64,000 nt of DNA from Chrysoperla carnea (taxonomy: Eukaryota > Arthropoda > Insecta > Neuroptera > Chrysopidae), in the NCBI RefSeq assembly GCF_905475395.1, contig NC_058338.1:10368935-10432934 (forward strand), read 5' to 3'. The notes below the pieces were generated by a model. That model did not search any database. It was not told the DNA's origin and saw only the letters and a program-made list of their open reading frames with translations. The translations under genes were made by a program, and so were the position numbers. Shown one piece after another: positions 22,528-35,790 of the stretch (the first letter of the stretch is position 1; each line of letters begins with the position of its first letter).

Positions 22528-24170
22528 AAGTATGTGTGTTTCTCGATACATGAAAAAGGTAGAAAATTTGTTCGAAATAGTTAGGTGATCGATTGATTAT
22601 AGAGTTGTTACATAATATATTTGTATAAAATAAACTTTATACTATTTACTAAAGAAATATGAACTTAGAGTGACACAATACAAAATATAAAAAAAAGGTT
22701 TTTAAAAGGTATAGGCTAATAATATCATCGTGTACAAGTTTCAATGGTAGGTTAAATCTATTTTGATTTTTTACAAATTAATTTTTTCATTCACTATACC
22801 TCTGCAGCTAATAATATAATAATGTTTTTCTGAAATATTATGAATTTACATTTTTCCTTACTTTATAGTTATAATGTTATTTGTTTACGTTTATTATTGA
22901 CAAAACTTTTCTTTTATACCAACCACAATAGCTAATAAATATATCACATGTTTTTCTTTGTTTACTTTCTCATCTATACTATATTATATAATAAATATTT
23001 GGTTTAGAAATATCATTGATATATTTTTGTGCTATTTTTAAATATAAATAAGTTATTGAAAAATTTAATTTTGAGATTTCCTAATTTAAATTTAAATTAC
23101 TATTTTGATAAAACAATTAAAATGAGTCCTAAAATAGGTTAAGCGTATTTTTAACCAACGAATTAAAAAAAGGGGTGTTATAAGTTTGATCGCTATGTGT
23201 GTGTGTCTGTCTGTGGCATTGTAGCGCCTAAACGGATGAACCGATTTTAATTTTTTTGGTTTCATTTGAAAATTAATTTAATAGAGAGTCTTCTTAGCTA
23301 TGGCAGCTTAGAGTTCCGTTCTCGAAAACAACTAAAAAATTGGCGATGATCTTCAAAATCGATTCAGTTTGGAAAAGGGCAAGACACATATGAATAATTA
23401 CTATGGAAATGAATGGTCAAATAAATCTGGTTCAATTCATTTCGAAAAATGAAATTGTAAAATAATTAGGTAATTTAAAACAATAATTCAAATGAACAAA
23501 CTCAACTCAAATATTTCAATTTCAATTAAAATATTTCCAAAACTTTGTTCCAAAAAATGATAGCTCTCTAAGTATCCTTTTCATCTCATCTGATGTCCTT
23601 GACCATCACTTTGATAATGATTTAAGAAGGAGTGTTTTAAGGACTAAAGATTATCGAAAAGTTGACGGGAGTGCTAACGGGTTAACAATCACTCTATATA
23701 AGTATTACCCAGTACTTTGATGATATTAAAAATAAACTAATAAATTAAATTTTGCAAATCTATTTATCATTTATTTATCAAATAAATCTTGATTATCAAC
23801 TAATTGAATACAAACCATATTTATAAAAATAAATCATAAATGTCAATCTTTTATACAAAAATCAATACAAATATCATTATCCAAATGGAATTTGGTGAAG
23901 GATAACCTTTATAAATATTTCTTCAATCATAAATTCGGGAAATTTTTTATTTCTTGATACTTATCTATATGTTTTTTTTGCTATAACATATCCTGTGTTT
24001 ATATCCTGATAAGATAAGAAGAATTTTTTTTGTTTTAATTGTCGGTAATAGTTTTAAAAAAATTATATAGAAATGTTGTACTTCTCAAGAAAATTTGGTT
24101 TTTTTTAGTGGTGGTTCGTTATTTAAATATCTACTGAGTACATTTCTAATATAAAGTCTTTCTAAAATAA
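22528..24170. other. Gene-free stretch with a Helitron-type module
   Basis: 23190-23260 has GTCTGTCTGTGGCATTGTAG followed by a CCTAAACGGATGAACC block, also present at 61338-61385. This module is widespread in insect Helitron-like repeats. No gene is seen. Confidence 0.5.
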
Positions 24171-24544
24171 GTCTGTGTACACGATATCTTAAAAAGGAAA
24201 TCAAGCTGAAATTTTTCTAGCGTATTTAGGACAGTAAAAGTGTTGTAAACCGTTAAAGATAGAACAAAAGTTTAAATATAAAAAATGTTCCTTATAAAAA
24301 AATTAACAACTTTTGTTTGAAACATTTTTTTGTAAACATCACTGTTTACCCACGAGGGCACAAATAAGGTGCATATTTTATAGTATGTATTATATGGGAA
24401 TATCAGTTGTGAATATGTGGCTATCTTACAGTGGATATCTTTCTTTACTTACGTAACGTGAAAAAAACAAATGATTACGTCATCCAGCACTGTCTATACA
24501 TGGTATTTGAACAATTAACTCAGTCAATTGTTTGTTTTCATTTG
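24171..24544 (+). mobile_element. DINE-1-like element, copy D (5'-truncated)
   Basis: Begins at the end of the microsatellite (GTCTGTGTACACGATATC), then carries the AAAGTTTAAATAT block and the subterminal ATACATGGTATTTGAACAAT, and closes with the stem-loop and TTTTCATTTG. The TATACC 5' end is missing. Confidence 0.7.
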
Positions 24545-25156
24545 TATTATTATGTATGTCAAATATTACAATCAATTAATTTATGTAAATTTTATGAATG
24601 TTATTGTTATTCGTACATTTTATTAATCCATGTTGGATACCTTTATAAGTTTATAAATGTGATTCCTAATGCTGATATCATTCTGTTTTTTTGTCGTGAA
24701 TTGCATATATAATTTTTTTTTTTATATATACAAATCACTGTATTTTTTAAAACAGGATGCTGAATGAAAATCAAATAATAAAGATATTTTTATTTACAGT
24801 TATTGAATTGTTTTGTCAAAAAAAAAAATGACCAGACTAATTATATAATTATTATAATATTTTAATTACAAATAGTCTGTAGACAGGAATGGAATACAAA
24901 AATTTATTTTTGCTACCCAACCGTGCATACTGAGAAACAGTTATAATCTAAGATACTAACGTGCCACGTCAAATTGTGAAAAATATTGAATCAAAAATAT
25001 AAAAAGTCAAAATAACTAATTTAAAAATATCTAAGTATATTCGCTAAATTTCGCCACTTAAAAATTAGCCCTTTTGACTCCCTCAATAATATCGGATGAA
25101 TTTACAATAAAAATTAAAACCAACTAACTTACTATTTGAAGCTACCTTCATGCTTT

Positions 25157-25300
25157 GCTCTAATTTGGACTCTCGCGGGAAAACAAAGATATTTAAACTT
25201 TTGTTCTATTTCTTCTAGTTTAGGAAATAGGTCCTACGAACCCAAGGCCCAATAAACCTATATTGCTCGTTAGGAACTCACTTTTTTAAAGGACTTGGGT
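25157..25300 (-). mobile_element. DINE-1-like element, copy E (internal fragment)
   Basis: Matches only the middle of the family: TTTAAACTTTTGTTCTATTT, GGTCCTACGAACCCAAG and the following CCCAATAAACCTATATTGCT. Both ends are gone. Confidence 0.6.
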
Positions 25301-25330
25301 ACGTTTTAAGTAATCGTGGGTACGTTTTAA

Positions 25331-28300
25331 GTAAGCTTAATATATATTTCCCTTATAGTATATAAAAATTCAAAAATGATTGTGTTTTCAAGTTATGACT
25401 GTCAAGAAGTGTTCGTTCAAAGATCTATGCTTGTGCTCCTATATTTTACTTATATTCAACAGTTGGGACACTGGTAACTGTACAGCAATTCAGCTTTTCA
25501 TCTAGTTGTCGAGTTTACCGTTTTCTACGTAAAAATATTCAGCACGAATTTTATGGCTCATCGAATTGACTTCTGAGAGGTTCAAAAATAGCTTCGGCAA
25601 CATTAAGATATATACAGAAACGATAGTCGCAAAAATCAGATAACCTAAAAACAGTTTTAAAAGCGATGAACTACAGATTTCTTCATTGAAAAAAGTTTCC
25701 TGGAAGACAGCGCAATAGTGACAGAAGTGCAGTTAGCAGCGGATTTAACGGCTATGGCGGCCGGTCTAAAGACCCCTGCATGCCTTCTACATTTTGTCTC
25801 TATATAATCTTTCTATTTATACTGTGCTTTTCGAATATAAAAATTAAAGAACTTCCTGTATACCAATAGTTCTAATAAGTCTATTGACGTGTAAAAAATA
25901 TATATTAATATTATGTACCTGTAGTCCCTTGTGTTTCACAGCGAAGCCACAAATAAAACTCACTTGTAATAACAGTAAATGTTTGGACTGAAGTGTCATG
26001 CAAATTAGCCATTAAACTGTTTATCATATACGTAAAGTAGACAAAAGTCTTCAATTCTACACACGGAAATAAAAATAATAAGTTATATTAGAATATGGTA
26101 TTGTTTTGATTGATACCTAAAATTGTATGTAAATTTGCTGCTAGCGAAATATTGCAAAAAAAGAAGAACAGTAAAACATTACAAAGTATGTGGGAAGGTC
26201 TTCAAGGTCCGAATTACTTTTGGCTGGAGTTCATATCTTTTGTTTAAGGAAGAAAAATCTAATAAGCATATAATGTTGCAAAGGTCTAGGAAAAATGAGT
26301 TTAACTTATACCGTATCACAAACTATTTCGATGGTAAATAATAAAGTCACAGTTCATTCGGTGACTCCGGTTTTAAAGAATTTTGGAATTGATAACACTA
26401 GAAATCATTGATTTTCTTTACCACGCTCCATAACAGAACTTACGTAGAACTAGCTAGTTCTGGTTGAACCATTGATGCTGATGATGATGGTATAATAATA
26501 ATAAACCATCATCAAACAACAGTGGCGATCGTAGATAGATATATAATAATAATAATAAGCATCTTACTTATTACATATATGATGATTAACTGCTTAATAT
26601 GGTAAAAACAAGTTACATAAAATAACTACAATATTTATTTATTTATTTATTTTTAAATCAAGTTTTATTTTTCATATCAAATACAAAGTGTGCCATTATA
26701 TAAAAATGTTATGTAATAAATATAAAAAATATACGTAATCAAAAGAATTCATAGAACTAAACGTAAAATAAAATATACAAGGTATCCACATTCACTTGAA
26801 ACTGAATTATAACTGAGTAAAAAAAGATTTAAAAAAAAAAACCTTCTAAATTATAGAGCTACAAAAGTTGGCACTGCGAGGTTGACCGCAGCTCATCGTT
26901 AAGTAACAGAGGCTTGATTTCATTTATTAGAATATTGATATAGGAATATAAGTCCTCAAATGCACCAGTAAAGAAATATGAGCCGAAATCTTATTATATA
27001 AAAATCCTGTGTCACCAAGTTCGTTTACACTAAGATCCGAAACCACGCCGATTTCAATAAAATTTAGTAGACGTGTATTTTGTGGTGCAATTTAAAAGAC
27101 AGAATAGTCTTTGTCGCAATTAGTGACTGTCAATTTTCGTAATACGAATCTAAGGTAGAAAGCTTTGAATTTACTTCTTAATTCTATAAATTTCCAATTC
27201 ATGTTGGTGAGGGCCATATAATTTTGTTTTAATTGGTCCCGCCATAAATTTTTTTACAATCTATTTATCAACATTAAAATTCTATTTTTATGGGTATTTA
27301 CTCTATAAATTGAGCTAAACGGGCTTAAATAAATACAGGTTTTCATATTTCCTTATCAATAATGTACTCTTAGATAAATTTAAACTTACCTAAAACAAAA
27401 AGAACAAAATATTAAATATTTAACCACTGATATGTTTGTGTATGTGTAGTTAGGGAGGATCCGTAAATCACGTGGCCCGATCAAGAGGTGAAGAGGTAGT
27501 TTTAAATAATACTTTTTGGTGTAAACCAGACGTATTAAACCAATTTTTGAAATTTAGGACAAAAGCCTATTAATATCTTTCTGACTTTTGACTTTTCCTC
27601 TATTAAAATCACATCCATAGGATTGTTAACTTGTTATTATTCTAATACATAACATATGTTTATTTAGATACGTTCTGTATTTAAAGAACATAATTTAATG
27701 TGTATAACTTGATTTAGTTACGTTAATTGTTTTCTGTTTACAACTAAAATGTATAATGAATTTATTGCATTACATTGCATTGGATTGCAATTGCACATTC
27801 TGAATTGTATCTGTAGGTAGCATATAGCAGCAACTGTAGTTGTTGTGTAATGTAATATATCGTTTTTTTTTATTTGATTTTTACAGAAAATAATCTTTAA
27901 AAAATTCAATACAGGAAATCCTCTTATTTTTAAAAGAATATTGAACTTTTTTTTAAATTTATTATTACAAGTTCAAGTTTATAAATTATAAAACTTTATT
28001 CAACTTATTTCTTCCAATATGTAATTTTGATATCAAATACTTTAGTTATAGGAAAATGTATTTGTAGTAGTTTTTGATCAATACTGTAATTGTAAAATCG
28101 GCATCTCTGATGGATTTCTTCATGTGTTTGGGCATGAAGGGCAAGGCAAAGTGTTATTCAATCTCTTACCTTTTAGGATCTAAATTGATTAATAATAAAG
28201 CACCCCGGAGAATTTGGTCCAATCTAATGTCAAAACATGATTGTTTACGTACAAAATGAGCTATTAGCCATAATAGATTAAAATGATTCACCCTGTAAAT

Positions 28301-28934
28301 GTAACACTTTTAAAAAATTGCTCGGCTGGCTTGAGTAAAAATACCTAATCTCATTTAATGAACTATTAAAGTTTCACTTGACTAGCTTATGCCATATAAT
28401 TTAATATTTGTGGTTCCCATTGAAAAATATTATTATTATTTCGTCAACCGTGATCTACAATCTTTCCTTATAATTAATAAATCAATTCCCAAAAAAGATC
28501 TTTCTCTATTACATATATTACATTCCTTTGCACTTACACTCACTTACAGCACTCACCAAAAACTATTTCGGGTTACTACTGGCATTCAAAATATAAACAT
28601 AAAAATATTTAGAAAAAAACTGAATCGACTTAAAAAAAAAACAAAAAATGTATTAATGAAGTAAAAGTTTGGGACGATTCCAATAAAAAAGCTTTGAAAG
28701 CTGCGAATCCGTGTATAATGCTAAAGACTAATAATTGTTTTCGATAATGCGTCTCGCCTTCTTTTAACGATTGTGAAATTCGTTTACTTTAAAAATGGCC
28801 TTTTTCATTGTTAATTTATCTTACTCACATTTCTATACTTTTGTTACTTTTTGTGCTAGGCAACTGTAAGGGATGCAAATCATTTTGGATAAAATATGAA
28901 GAAAAAAGTGTTTTTTTTTAAGGAAAAACTTGTT
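25331..28934. other. Gene-free stretch
   Basis: Microsatellites ATA/GAT near 26480-26560 and ATTT near 26635-26655. 28140-28260 resembles 36320-36410 (TTTTAGGATCTAAATTGA and GGTCCAAT blocks), a dispersed repeat pair. No exon is supported. Confidence 0.45.
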
Positions 28935-29038
28935 AATTATTGCTATTTTTGGAGTCGGTGTCAGCCAAGTTAATGTAGCAAACTGTTCTGTCACAGTTGT
29001 TTCCTTGGATGACACCGACTCCAAAAATAGCAATAATT
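28935..29038. repeat. Near-perfect 35-bp-stem hairpin
   Basis: Arm 28935-28969 and arm 29004-29038 are reverse complements at 34 of 35 positions (core GGAGTCGGTGTCA), separated by a 34-base loop. Either a tiny MITE or a hairpin RNA source. Confidence 0.9.
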
Positions 29039-29734
29039 GTAACTACATTACTTGGATTACTTTCTTATTTAGAAGAATACGGAATTATTTTTTTACTTTT
29101 TAGTCCATATTAATTTGTTTTGGAATATGTTCTTTTTTGAAATCGGTTTTGTTTTTTGTTAAAAGTTTTTTTTTTCTATCAAAAATATTACGTAATTTAA
29201 AAAACAATACAAATATGAAAAAATAAAAATAAAAACCAGTAACTAGTAATTTTTGTGTGATGTAAGTGTGACCATAAAGAATCATTATTTTAAAAATTCT
29301 CTACATAGACGCGTCCGACCGACATTGAAATTATACCTAGTTTTTTTTTGTCGGTTACACGATCATGTAAAATTTAGTAATAATAATAGGTATAATATAA
29401 AGCATATATTTGATCTTGTTTTTTGATAATACCTACACATTTCTAAAGCCATTTATTTGGTATAAAATCACGTTTGAAATTCATTATTCCATATTGTATA
29501 TATAAGTCAACCGGAAATACATAAAATATCATTTATGAAATTATTTGACATTCACTATATTCCTGTTTAAATTAACCCGAAGTAGTCTTTTTGAAATTTA
29601 AGAGTGATGACAGTAATGATTAATGATGGCAGTTGAATATGGCAGTAATATCCGAAACATGTCGCATTATAAATTATAATAAAGTGATAAGTAAATATTG
29701 ATTGTAATTCGAAAAAACTACCCAAAAGAAAGAA

Positions 29735-29965
29735 AAGAAAATATTTGAGACTTACATATCAAATTTGAGGGTAAAGTTCTGTCAGAACTTCAGGGAAAAT
29801 TAGACGAAAATGAAGAGTAAAATTTTTCGATATATACCGTAATTTTTGAAATATTGATGCCTAAAGATTTAGAGAAAATCACTTATAGAAGAAATTAACA
29901 CAAATGTCTCACTTTAAATGAAAACGAGTGCCATTTGTCATAATTTTCTTTATAGGAATATAATT
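29735..29965. repeat. Relative of the GGATGT-ended repeat family
   Basis: Shares ATTAGACGAAAAT, AAATTTTTCGATAT and TTTGAAATATTGATGCCTAAA with 46095-46360, and parts with 56966-57168. The ends are eroded here. Confidence 0.6.
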
Positions 29966-30411
29966 ATAACTTATTTTTAACACTTTTTAAGGAAGAAGCT
30001 TTTATTGTACTAAAAAGTAAAAAATAATTTTTCACTTTTACTTTTACTAGTTAAGTATGAGTGGCTCAGAGGTCGCTTCATATTTATGATAGACCCGTTA
30101 ACAATTATTTTATCATCAATGAGGTCACAACAAATAATATTTTCTCTGCTACAATTTCATAAAATAAAATAAAATCTACATAAAAAAAAACAGAACAAAA
30201 ACACTGTTACAGTTTAGTGAGTTTAATGTTGATAACAATTTAATATTTTAAAGCCTGGATGTGTAAAATAATGTACATTAAAGTAGTTTATTTAAGTTAT
30301 ATTCGACAATAGGTTGAATTTGAAGCGTACATCCTGTATAAATAAATATAAATATTAAAAATTTATTTTATTTTTTTATGCTAATTATTTTTTATTCTAA
30401 TAAAAAGTGAA
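29966..30411. other. Gene-free stretch
   Basis: AT-rich, with nothing supportable. Confidence 0.4.
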
Positions 30412-30419
30412 ATATAAAG

Positions 30420-30727
30420 CATGCAGGCATGGGCAAATGTGACTCAGAGAAGTCCCTCAGACTTCTGTAACTTAATAACGAGTAAGACAGCGATAACCTA
30501 ACCAGTACGAACCAAAAATACGAGTAAGACAGAGAGACAACATTTTTTTTTCTACCTATCTCATTACTATTAGAGAAATTGAGATAGGTAGAAGAGTCGT
30601 ATACCCGTCTCGCCTCCTCCTCTATGAGCAATGCGGACTGTGATAAAAAGACACACAATAAAGTTTATGGCACACAATAAAGTTATAACAACGTTGACTT
30701 CGACTTAAAATAACTCGCCCATGCCTG
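30420..30727. mobile_element. hAT-type MITE with 8-bp target duplication
   Basis: The ends read CAGGCATGGGCAAA (30424) and, inverted, CAGGCATGGGCGAG (to 30727), close to the usual hAT terminus. The 8-bp sequence ATATAAAG flanks both sides (30412-30419 and 30728-30735). Four extra bases (CATG) sit at the left end. About 0.3 kb and GC-richer than the flanks, without transposase. Confidence 0.88.
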
Positions 30728-30735
30728 ATATAAAG

Positions 30736-31700
30736 TGTTTAATGGTAATGCATAAAATACAATTTATTTTAATTTATGATTGCAATAAATATAAAAGTGT
30801 GGAAGTCGTAACGAATTCTTTTTCTGAAAAAAATTCTTTTATTTATACAAATTTTACACAGTCAATAATAATTAAATTTAAAAAAAAAATTTCGTCTGAC
30901 CTACAAAAAACTCGTGATCAGCAGATCTCCGTCATTAAAGTCTTATTTTCCCCTCAATTAATGTTTCTTGCTGTTTTGCTTTTTATTGTCTTTTGTCAAA
31001 AACATAATACGTCTGCATAAAAACTGCTTAAAGGCGTGATTTTGTAGTTACAGTAGCCTAAAGTAACGCATTTTGGATCAAAAATCCTTTACACATTACC
31101 GAACGAATAAAAAAACAACCAATTATGAACAAGATAATCAGATCATCATTTTATTTTAATGGGTGTTTTTTTTTAATAAGTTGTTTGTTTGTGAAAACTA
31201 AATTTACCTTCTGGCATAATAAACCTAACAACTAATTTACTTTACTTAAAAGTAATTCATCTATGAATTTAATTGTGTACATATATTTTGGCATCATAAC
31301 AAAACATCACATAATAGTAACATTACCTAGGTCATTGACTTTGACATCAAATCCTCATCTGACTGGTGACTTGACTCATGACTGACTGACTGATGTTAGA
31401 AATAAATTTTTTTTTTAAATAGATCTTTGGATTGGACATGTGAAGATCTGATCTCTGATTGGTTGTACGGATATATCAATCATAATAATATTGTGTAGTA
31501 GTTAGAAGTAATAAGAAAATATTTCTTTTTTATCATTACAAATTTATAAGATAATTATAAGTAGTTTGTAAAATATTGAAGGTATCAAGTCATAATAATC
31601 TGTAAGATATGAGAAGTTTATCGAAAATAAATTAAACGTTTGAAACTAGAGCTTATGAAGATATGCAATGGATTGAAAAATACTAGGGATTTCCATAAAA
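30736..31700. other. Gene-free stretch
   Basis: A GACTGACTGACTGA run lies at about 31380. The open frame at 30721-31020 has no recognisable domain and begins inside the hAT end, so I do not call it a gene. Confidence 0.4.
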
Positions 31701-31704
31701 CTTT

Positions 31705-32130
31705 ATAAATACATTATTTGATTAACAAAGTTTCCAAAAGTCACCAAAAATTCCTAGATCATCGGGCTTTTTATTATTATTTTATAGTTCAAAGTTGGCT
31801 GAAAAAATGATGAATCATATAGGTTTTCGTATTCAATTGGATATTTCTATATCAAAAAATGTAGAGAGTGTGATAAAAAACTATCTAAAATATTTAGACA
31901 ATCTTGTTGTTAATAATAATACCATAAAAATATAAGGTTGCCGATGATATAAAAACGAAATTTTAATTTAAGTATGAGTTCATCGAAGATCCATCATTTG
32001 ATGAACAGAGACGACTATAGTTAGAGTATTGATGATTGAAGAGCGAAATGTATATTATCAAATTTATAAGCAGCACTTTCACACAATATATTATATATTT
32101 TTGTAGTTGCGTGATATTGTAAAGCTAAAA
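31705..32130 (+). repeat. 420-bp dispersed repeat, copy 1
   Basis: Matches 47265-47685 in the same orientation almost base for base, for example GTTGGCTGAAAAAATGATGA, GTTCATCGAAGATCCATCAT and TAAGCAGCACTTTCACAC. No ORF. Probably a transposable element; family unknown. Confidence 0.85.
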
Positions 32131-33272
32131 ATAAGGGTAGATAAGAGCGATATCTACCCTGCCTCATCGATATTATTGTATTTTAAGTTTATAGCATAAA
32201 ATGATAGTTTTAATAAAATATTTCCTTTATTTTTCTTTTATCACAAAATTCTTCATGAAACAATTTCTCCTTCAATTATTTATAAATGCTTTGTACGTAT
32301 AAAAAACATTAGCGTAACGCAGTTACTCTTCTTAATACGTATGAGTAGATAGGTAGTTTAATGTGCTTGATTTTTTAAAAATAATAATTAAAAGTGATCT
32401 ATCTTGTATTGAAACGTTTCTTAGAAATCTTACATTGTACTTTTAAACAATATGTATACAATATCACGTGTAATTTACCGTTCTTTTAAATATAAAATAC
32501 GTTTGTTGCTGATGGCGTACAAGACTTTTTATTTAGCGAGTTATTTATTTTTGGAAATTACTGAACAAATTGAGAAAAATTATTTTAAACTTGATATTAA
32601 ACATTTTTCGTTATTTTGATCGTGTTGGAATATGATGTGTCGCAAAACCACTGATATATATCATATGAGTCGAGTATACTAATTTTATGGTTTTAATAAA
32701 AACTAATATAGGTAAAGTTATGCTAGAGTTGATATACCATAGGAGTTCCACAAGACTCTGTTCTTGAACCTCTTCCTTCCTGAAAAGTTCCTGGTTCATT
32801 CCTGTTACTTTTGTTACACAGTGTATATATCTTCTTGATATATTATAAAGGTGAGATTCTATGTACATTGATTGTTTTCTTGTTCATTTCCTTTCAAGTG
32901 AAAATGATTTTTCAATAAATTGTATCACGTGACTGACCTTTTACATAACATATTAATTTTGTGTTAATAGCTGCTGCTATAGTGTCTATTATTTCATACT
33001 AAAATATAATGTCTAATTTACCAAGGACATTATCATCACCTATTTAACTAACGAATATATGAATTTTATAGGATAGTATACCTAAATGTAAATAATGTAT
33101 GTATTATTAAATAAATATACAACTTTACAAAGTGGTTCTTTTCAATGGACCCAAACAATAAAGGTCCGAAGAGTGTTTTAAACACTCTTTTATTGATATC
33201 ACATACTTAATTAAGTTAATAAAGTAACAATAGGGAATCTGGACATTTCAACTAAACCATCTTTTTAATTAC
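32131..33272. other. Gene-free stretch with two small hairpins
   Basis: GGGTAGATA paired with TATCTACCC near 32136-32160. A 10-bp palindrome (AAGAGTGTTT arms) lies at 33169-33189. No gene. Confidence 0.45.
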
Positions 33273-33886
33273 TTAAGGATGTATGAGCATGACAACAATG
33301 TTTGATTTAAAGGCTCAAAATTTGTTTGTAGGTAGTCTTTTACTCAAAGAATATGTGGTTAAAATTTCAGCTTAGGTATCCGTGCAAATTTTTAAGAAAA
33401 AAGTCTGGAGGAATCTCAAAAAACGACATATTTTGGAAGTTTTTGATAATTTTCATTTGGAATGAATAAAAACAAATTTAAAAAAAATTTTTTAATAGAA
33501 AGTAAACATATTAGCAATGAATTAGAAAAGAAAAAAACTAAGTGTCACCGTCCATATAAGGGATGTAAGAGCAGGGTAGATTAAGGGTTGAAATTATTTT
33601 TATCTTACTTTCAACTTTGATGATGAATTTTGTTATAACTTCATGAATGTAGACGAAAAATAAGAATAAAATTTTTCGATATGTGTCTTGGTTTTCGAAA
33701 TATCGAAAGCTAAATAATTAAACAAAATTCTCAATTTTCGATATTTTGAAAATTAAGCCAGATATCGAAAAATGTTATTCTTACTTTTCGTCTTATATCG
33801 TCAAGTAATAATATAAATTTATCATCAAAATTGAAAATATCTATTTTTAAATTTGTGCCCCCACTACCATGCTCATACATCCTTAA
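33273..33886. mobile_element. TTAA-flanked MITE with internal foldback
   Basis: The ends TTAAGGATGTATGAGCATG (33273-33291) and its exact reverse complement (33868-33886) give a 15-bp perfect terminal repeat inside TTAA, the target choice of piggyBac-type elements. The right half (about 33605-33840) is itself an inverted repeat around 33720. No transposase. Confidence 0.85.
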
Positions 33887-33904
33887 ATTATAAAAGTACA
33901 AATT

Positions 33905-34080
33905 CAGTGAGAGATATTCAAATTTCTAAAACGGAAATTCGAATTTTAAAACGGACGTAACGTCATAGTAAGTGGCTTGACAGACTTGTTGACATACTGT
34001 ATGATATTAATTGCTTATATTTTGGAAATGGTATTACCATGGATATATACTATAATTACTACATACATGTTGAAAATGCA
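33905..34080 (+). repeat. Dispersed repeat, partner of 17456-17625
   Basis: Shares AAACGGACGTAACGTCATAG and GGTATTACCATGGATATATA with the inverse of 17456-17625. It abuts the TTAA element, which may have inserted beside or into it. Confidence 0.7.
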
Positions 34081-35481
34081 ATACATTCGAAAAAAGTCTT
34101 ATGTAGAAAGTTTTATAGACTCGCCAAAAGGAAGCCACTCACAAAGTTTTCAAGTATGTATTAATCATTTAACAAAAAGGGTGCTGTCTCGCGAACTATA
34201 ATAATCCAAATGGTTTTAATAATAGTAAGTAATGTAATGTTATTTCAATAATAGATACTTAATAATGGTAATGTAAGTAAATGTTAATAAATTTTACACA
34301 CATTTCATTGCCTGATAGATATAATATATTATTATTATTATTATTTAATTTAATATATAAAATTAGATGTTTGTTGCTTTTAATTTAATTAAGAGCTTTT
34401 TTAAATGCCACACCCTATAAAATAACGAACACCATCAACATTTTCGTTGAATTATTTACAGGGGACAGTTATCTAGGTCAAACCGCGAGGTAAATTTTTA
34501 ATAGTATTTATCTGAATAATTTTAAGTTCTTTATTTCTTAGCTGTGGGTCAAAATGGACAAACAAGAATCCAAACGGCCAAGCTTCAATAACTTTTTCAA
34601 TCTTTTGAATTTTTTTTTACATTTTTGTTCTCTGTTTAATCAATTTGCGATATGTATAAAAATCGTTTTCGTCCGATCTTTGAAGCTATGCACTCAGGCT
34701 AGGTTATATTTGGCTGTCCTCGAGAGAAACACTTAGACTATAGTGCCCATTGTGATATCATATTTGTGTTTTACCACCTTTCCGCTGATAATTTCATTTA
34801 TCAGCTCCTCAATTTTTCTCAAGCTGAGAACATACACTTAGAATTTTGGTATTTCTTTAATAAGAAAATAATATGACCATAATTCAAAGGTATGGCTTAC
34901 CTTTACAACTAACTCTGACAACATTATCATATATCTTTGTTTGTACTAATTTAAGCTTTATAGTATAATATAATATAGTTAATATGGTCAGGTGTGCTTT
35001 ATTAAATATTTCTTATTATTCGTTGTGTGCGTAGTCATGGTAGGGATAATAAAATCGATGCCAGCGCTTTAAGTGAAAAATTTTGGAGATAAAGTGGGCT
35101 GTTATGACTAATTTGCAATTCTTTACATGTTAATGATATAGAAACTGTCAAATTAAAATGATTGAAAAACACTAATTAATTAAACTTAATGCATTAAAAA
35201 TTGTGAAAATAAGAAATCAAATTGTACAAATATTATTTTTCAAATGTTAATTATCGTAATTATTTATTTAAATTTGTGAAACAAGAATATTAAATTTTAA
35301 ATGTAAGTTTTCAATGCAATCCACACAATTATATATGCATCCATTAATTCTATAATTAAAGTAGTGTATCGTTGTCATGGAAACGAAATTCACGCTCGGA
35401 GCGAATACTTAGAGGTGATAATATATTAGCTTCGTAGGTTTTACCTATTATTAATTGATAACATTGATAAAATATATAATA
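34081..35481. other. Gene-free stretch
   Basis: An ATT microsatellite near 34325-34346; otherwise nothing supported. Confidence 0.4.
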
Positions 35482-35790
35482 CTAGCTGACCCGGCGAACT
35501 TTGTTCCGCCTTAATTAACTCAGTTCAGTTTTCTGCCTACTTCCTACCCCCTAAGTACGATGACGTGATCATTTTGATCTTATATTCGTTTTTAGGTAAC
35601 CATCTATTACCTTAAAATCACTAACTCAATTTAGTTATCTGCCTACTGCCTACCCCCTAAGAACGATGGCGTGATTATTTATAGCCTATGACCATACCAA
35701 ATTTCATCAAAATCCGTTCAGCCGTTTAGGCGTGAAAGAGTAACAGACAGACAGACAGAGTTACTTTCGCATTTATAATATTAGTATGGA
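35482..35790 (-). mobile_element. Canonical non-autonomous Helitron, complete
   Basis: On the minus strand it starts TCCATACTAATATTATAAAT and ends GGGTCAGCTAG, placed between host A and T. A hairpin (GAAC / GTTC extended by GGC / GCC) sits about 10 bases before the CTAG end. Inside is a GTCTGTCTGTCTGT run followed by GCCTAAACGGCTGAACGG. These are the standard Helitron marks. The same termini are very common in arthropod genomes. 309 bp. Confidence 0.88.

Noticed and set aside
24431..24712. Hydrophobic open frame of 93 codons
   Set aside because: It starts inside a DINE-1-like element and has no domain; its hydrophobicity is explained by T-rich sequence.
33977..34201. Membrane-like open frame of 74 codons
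   Set aside because: It overlaps a dispersed repeat found inverted at 17456-17625, where the frame is not maintained.
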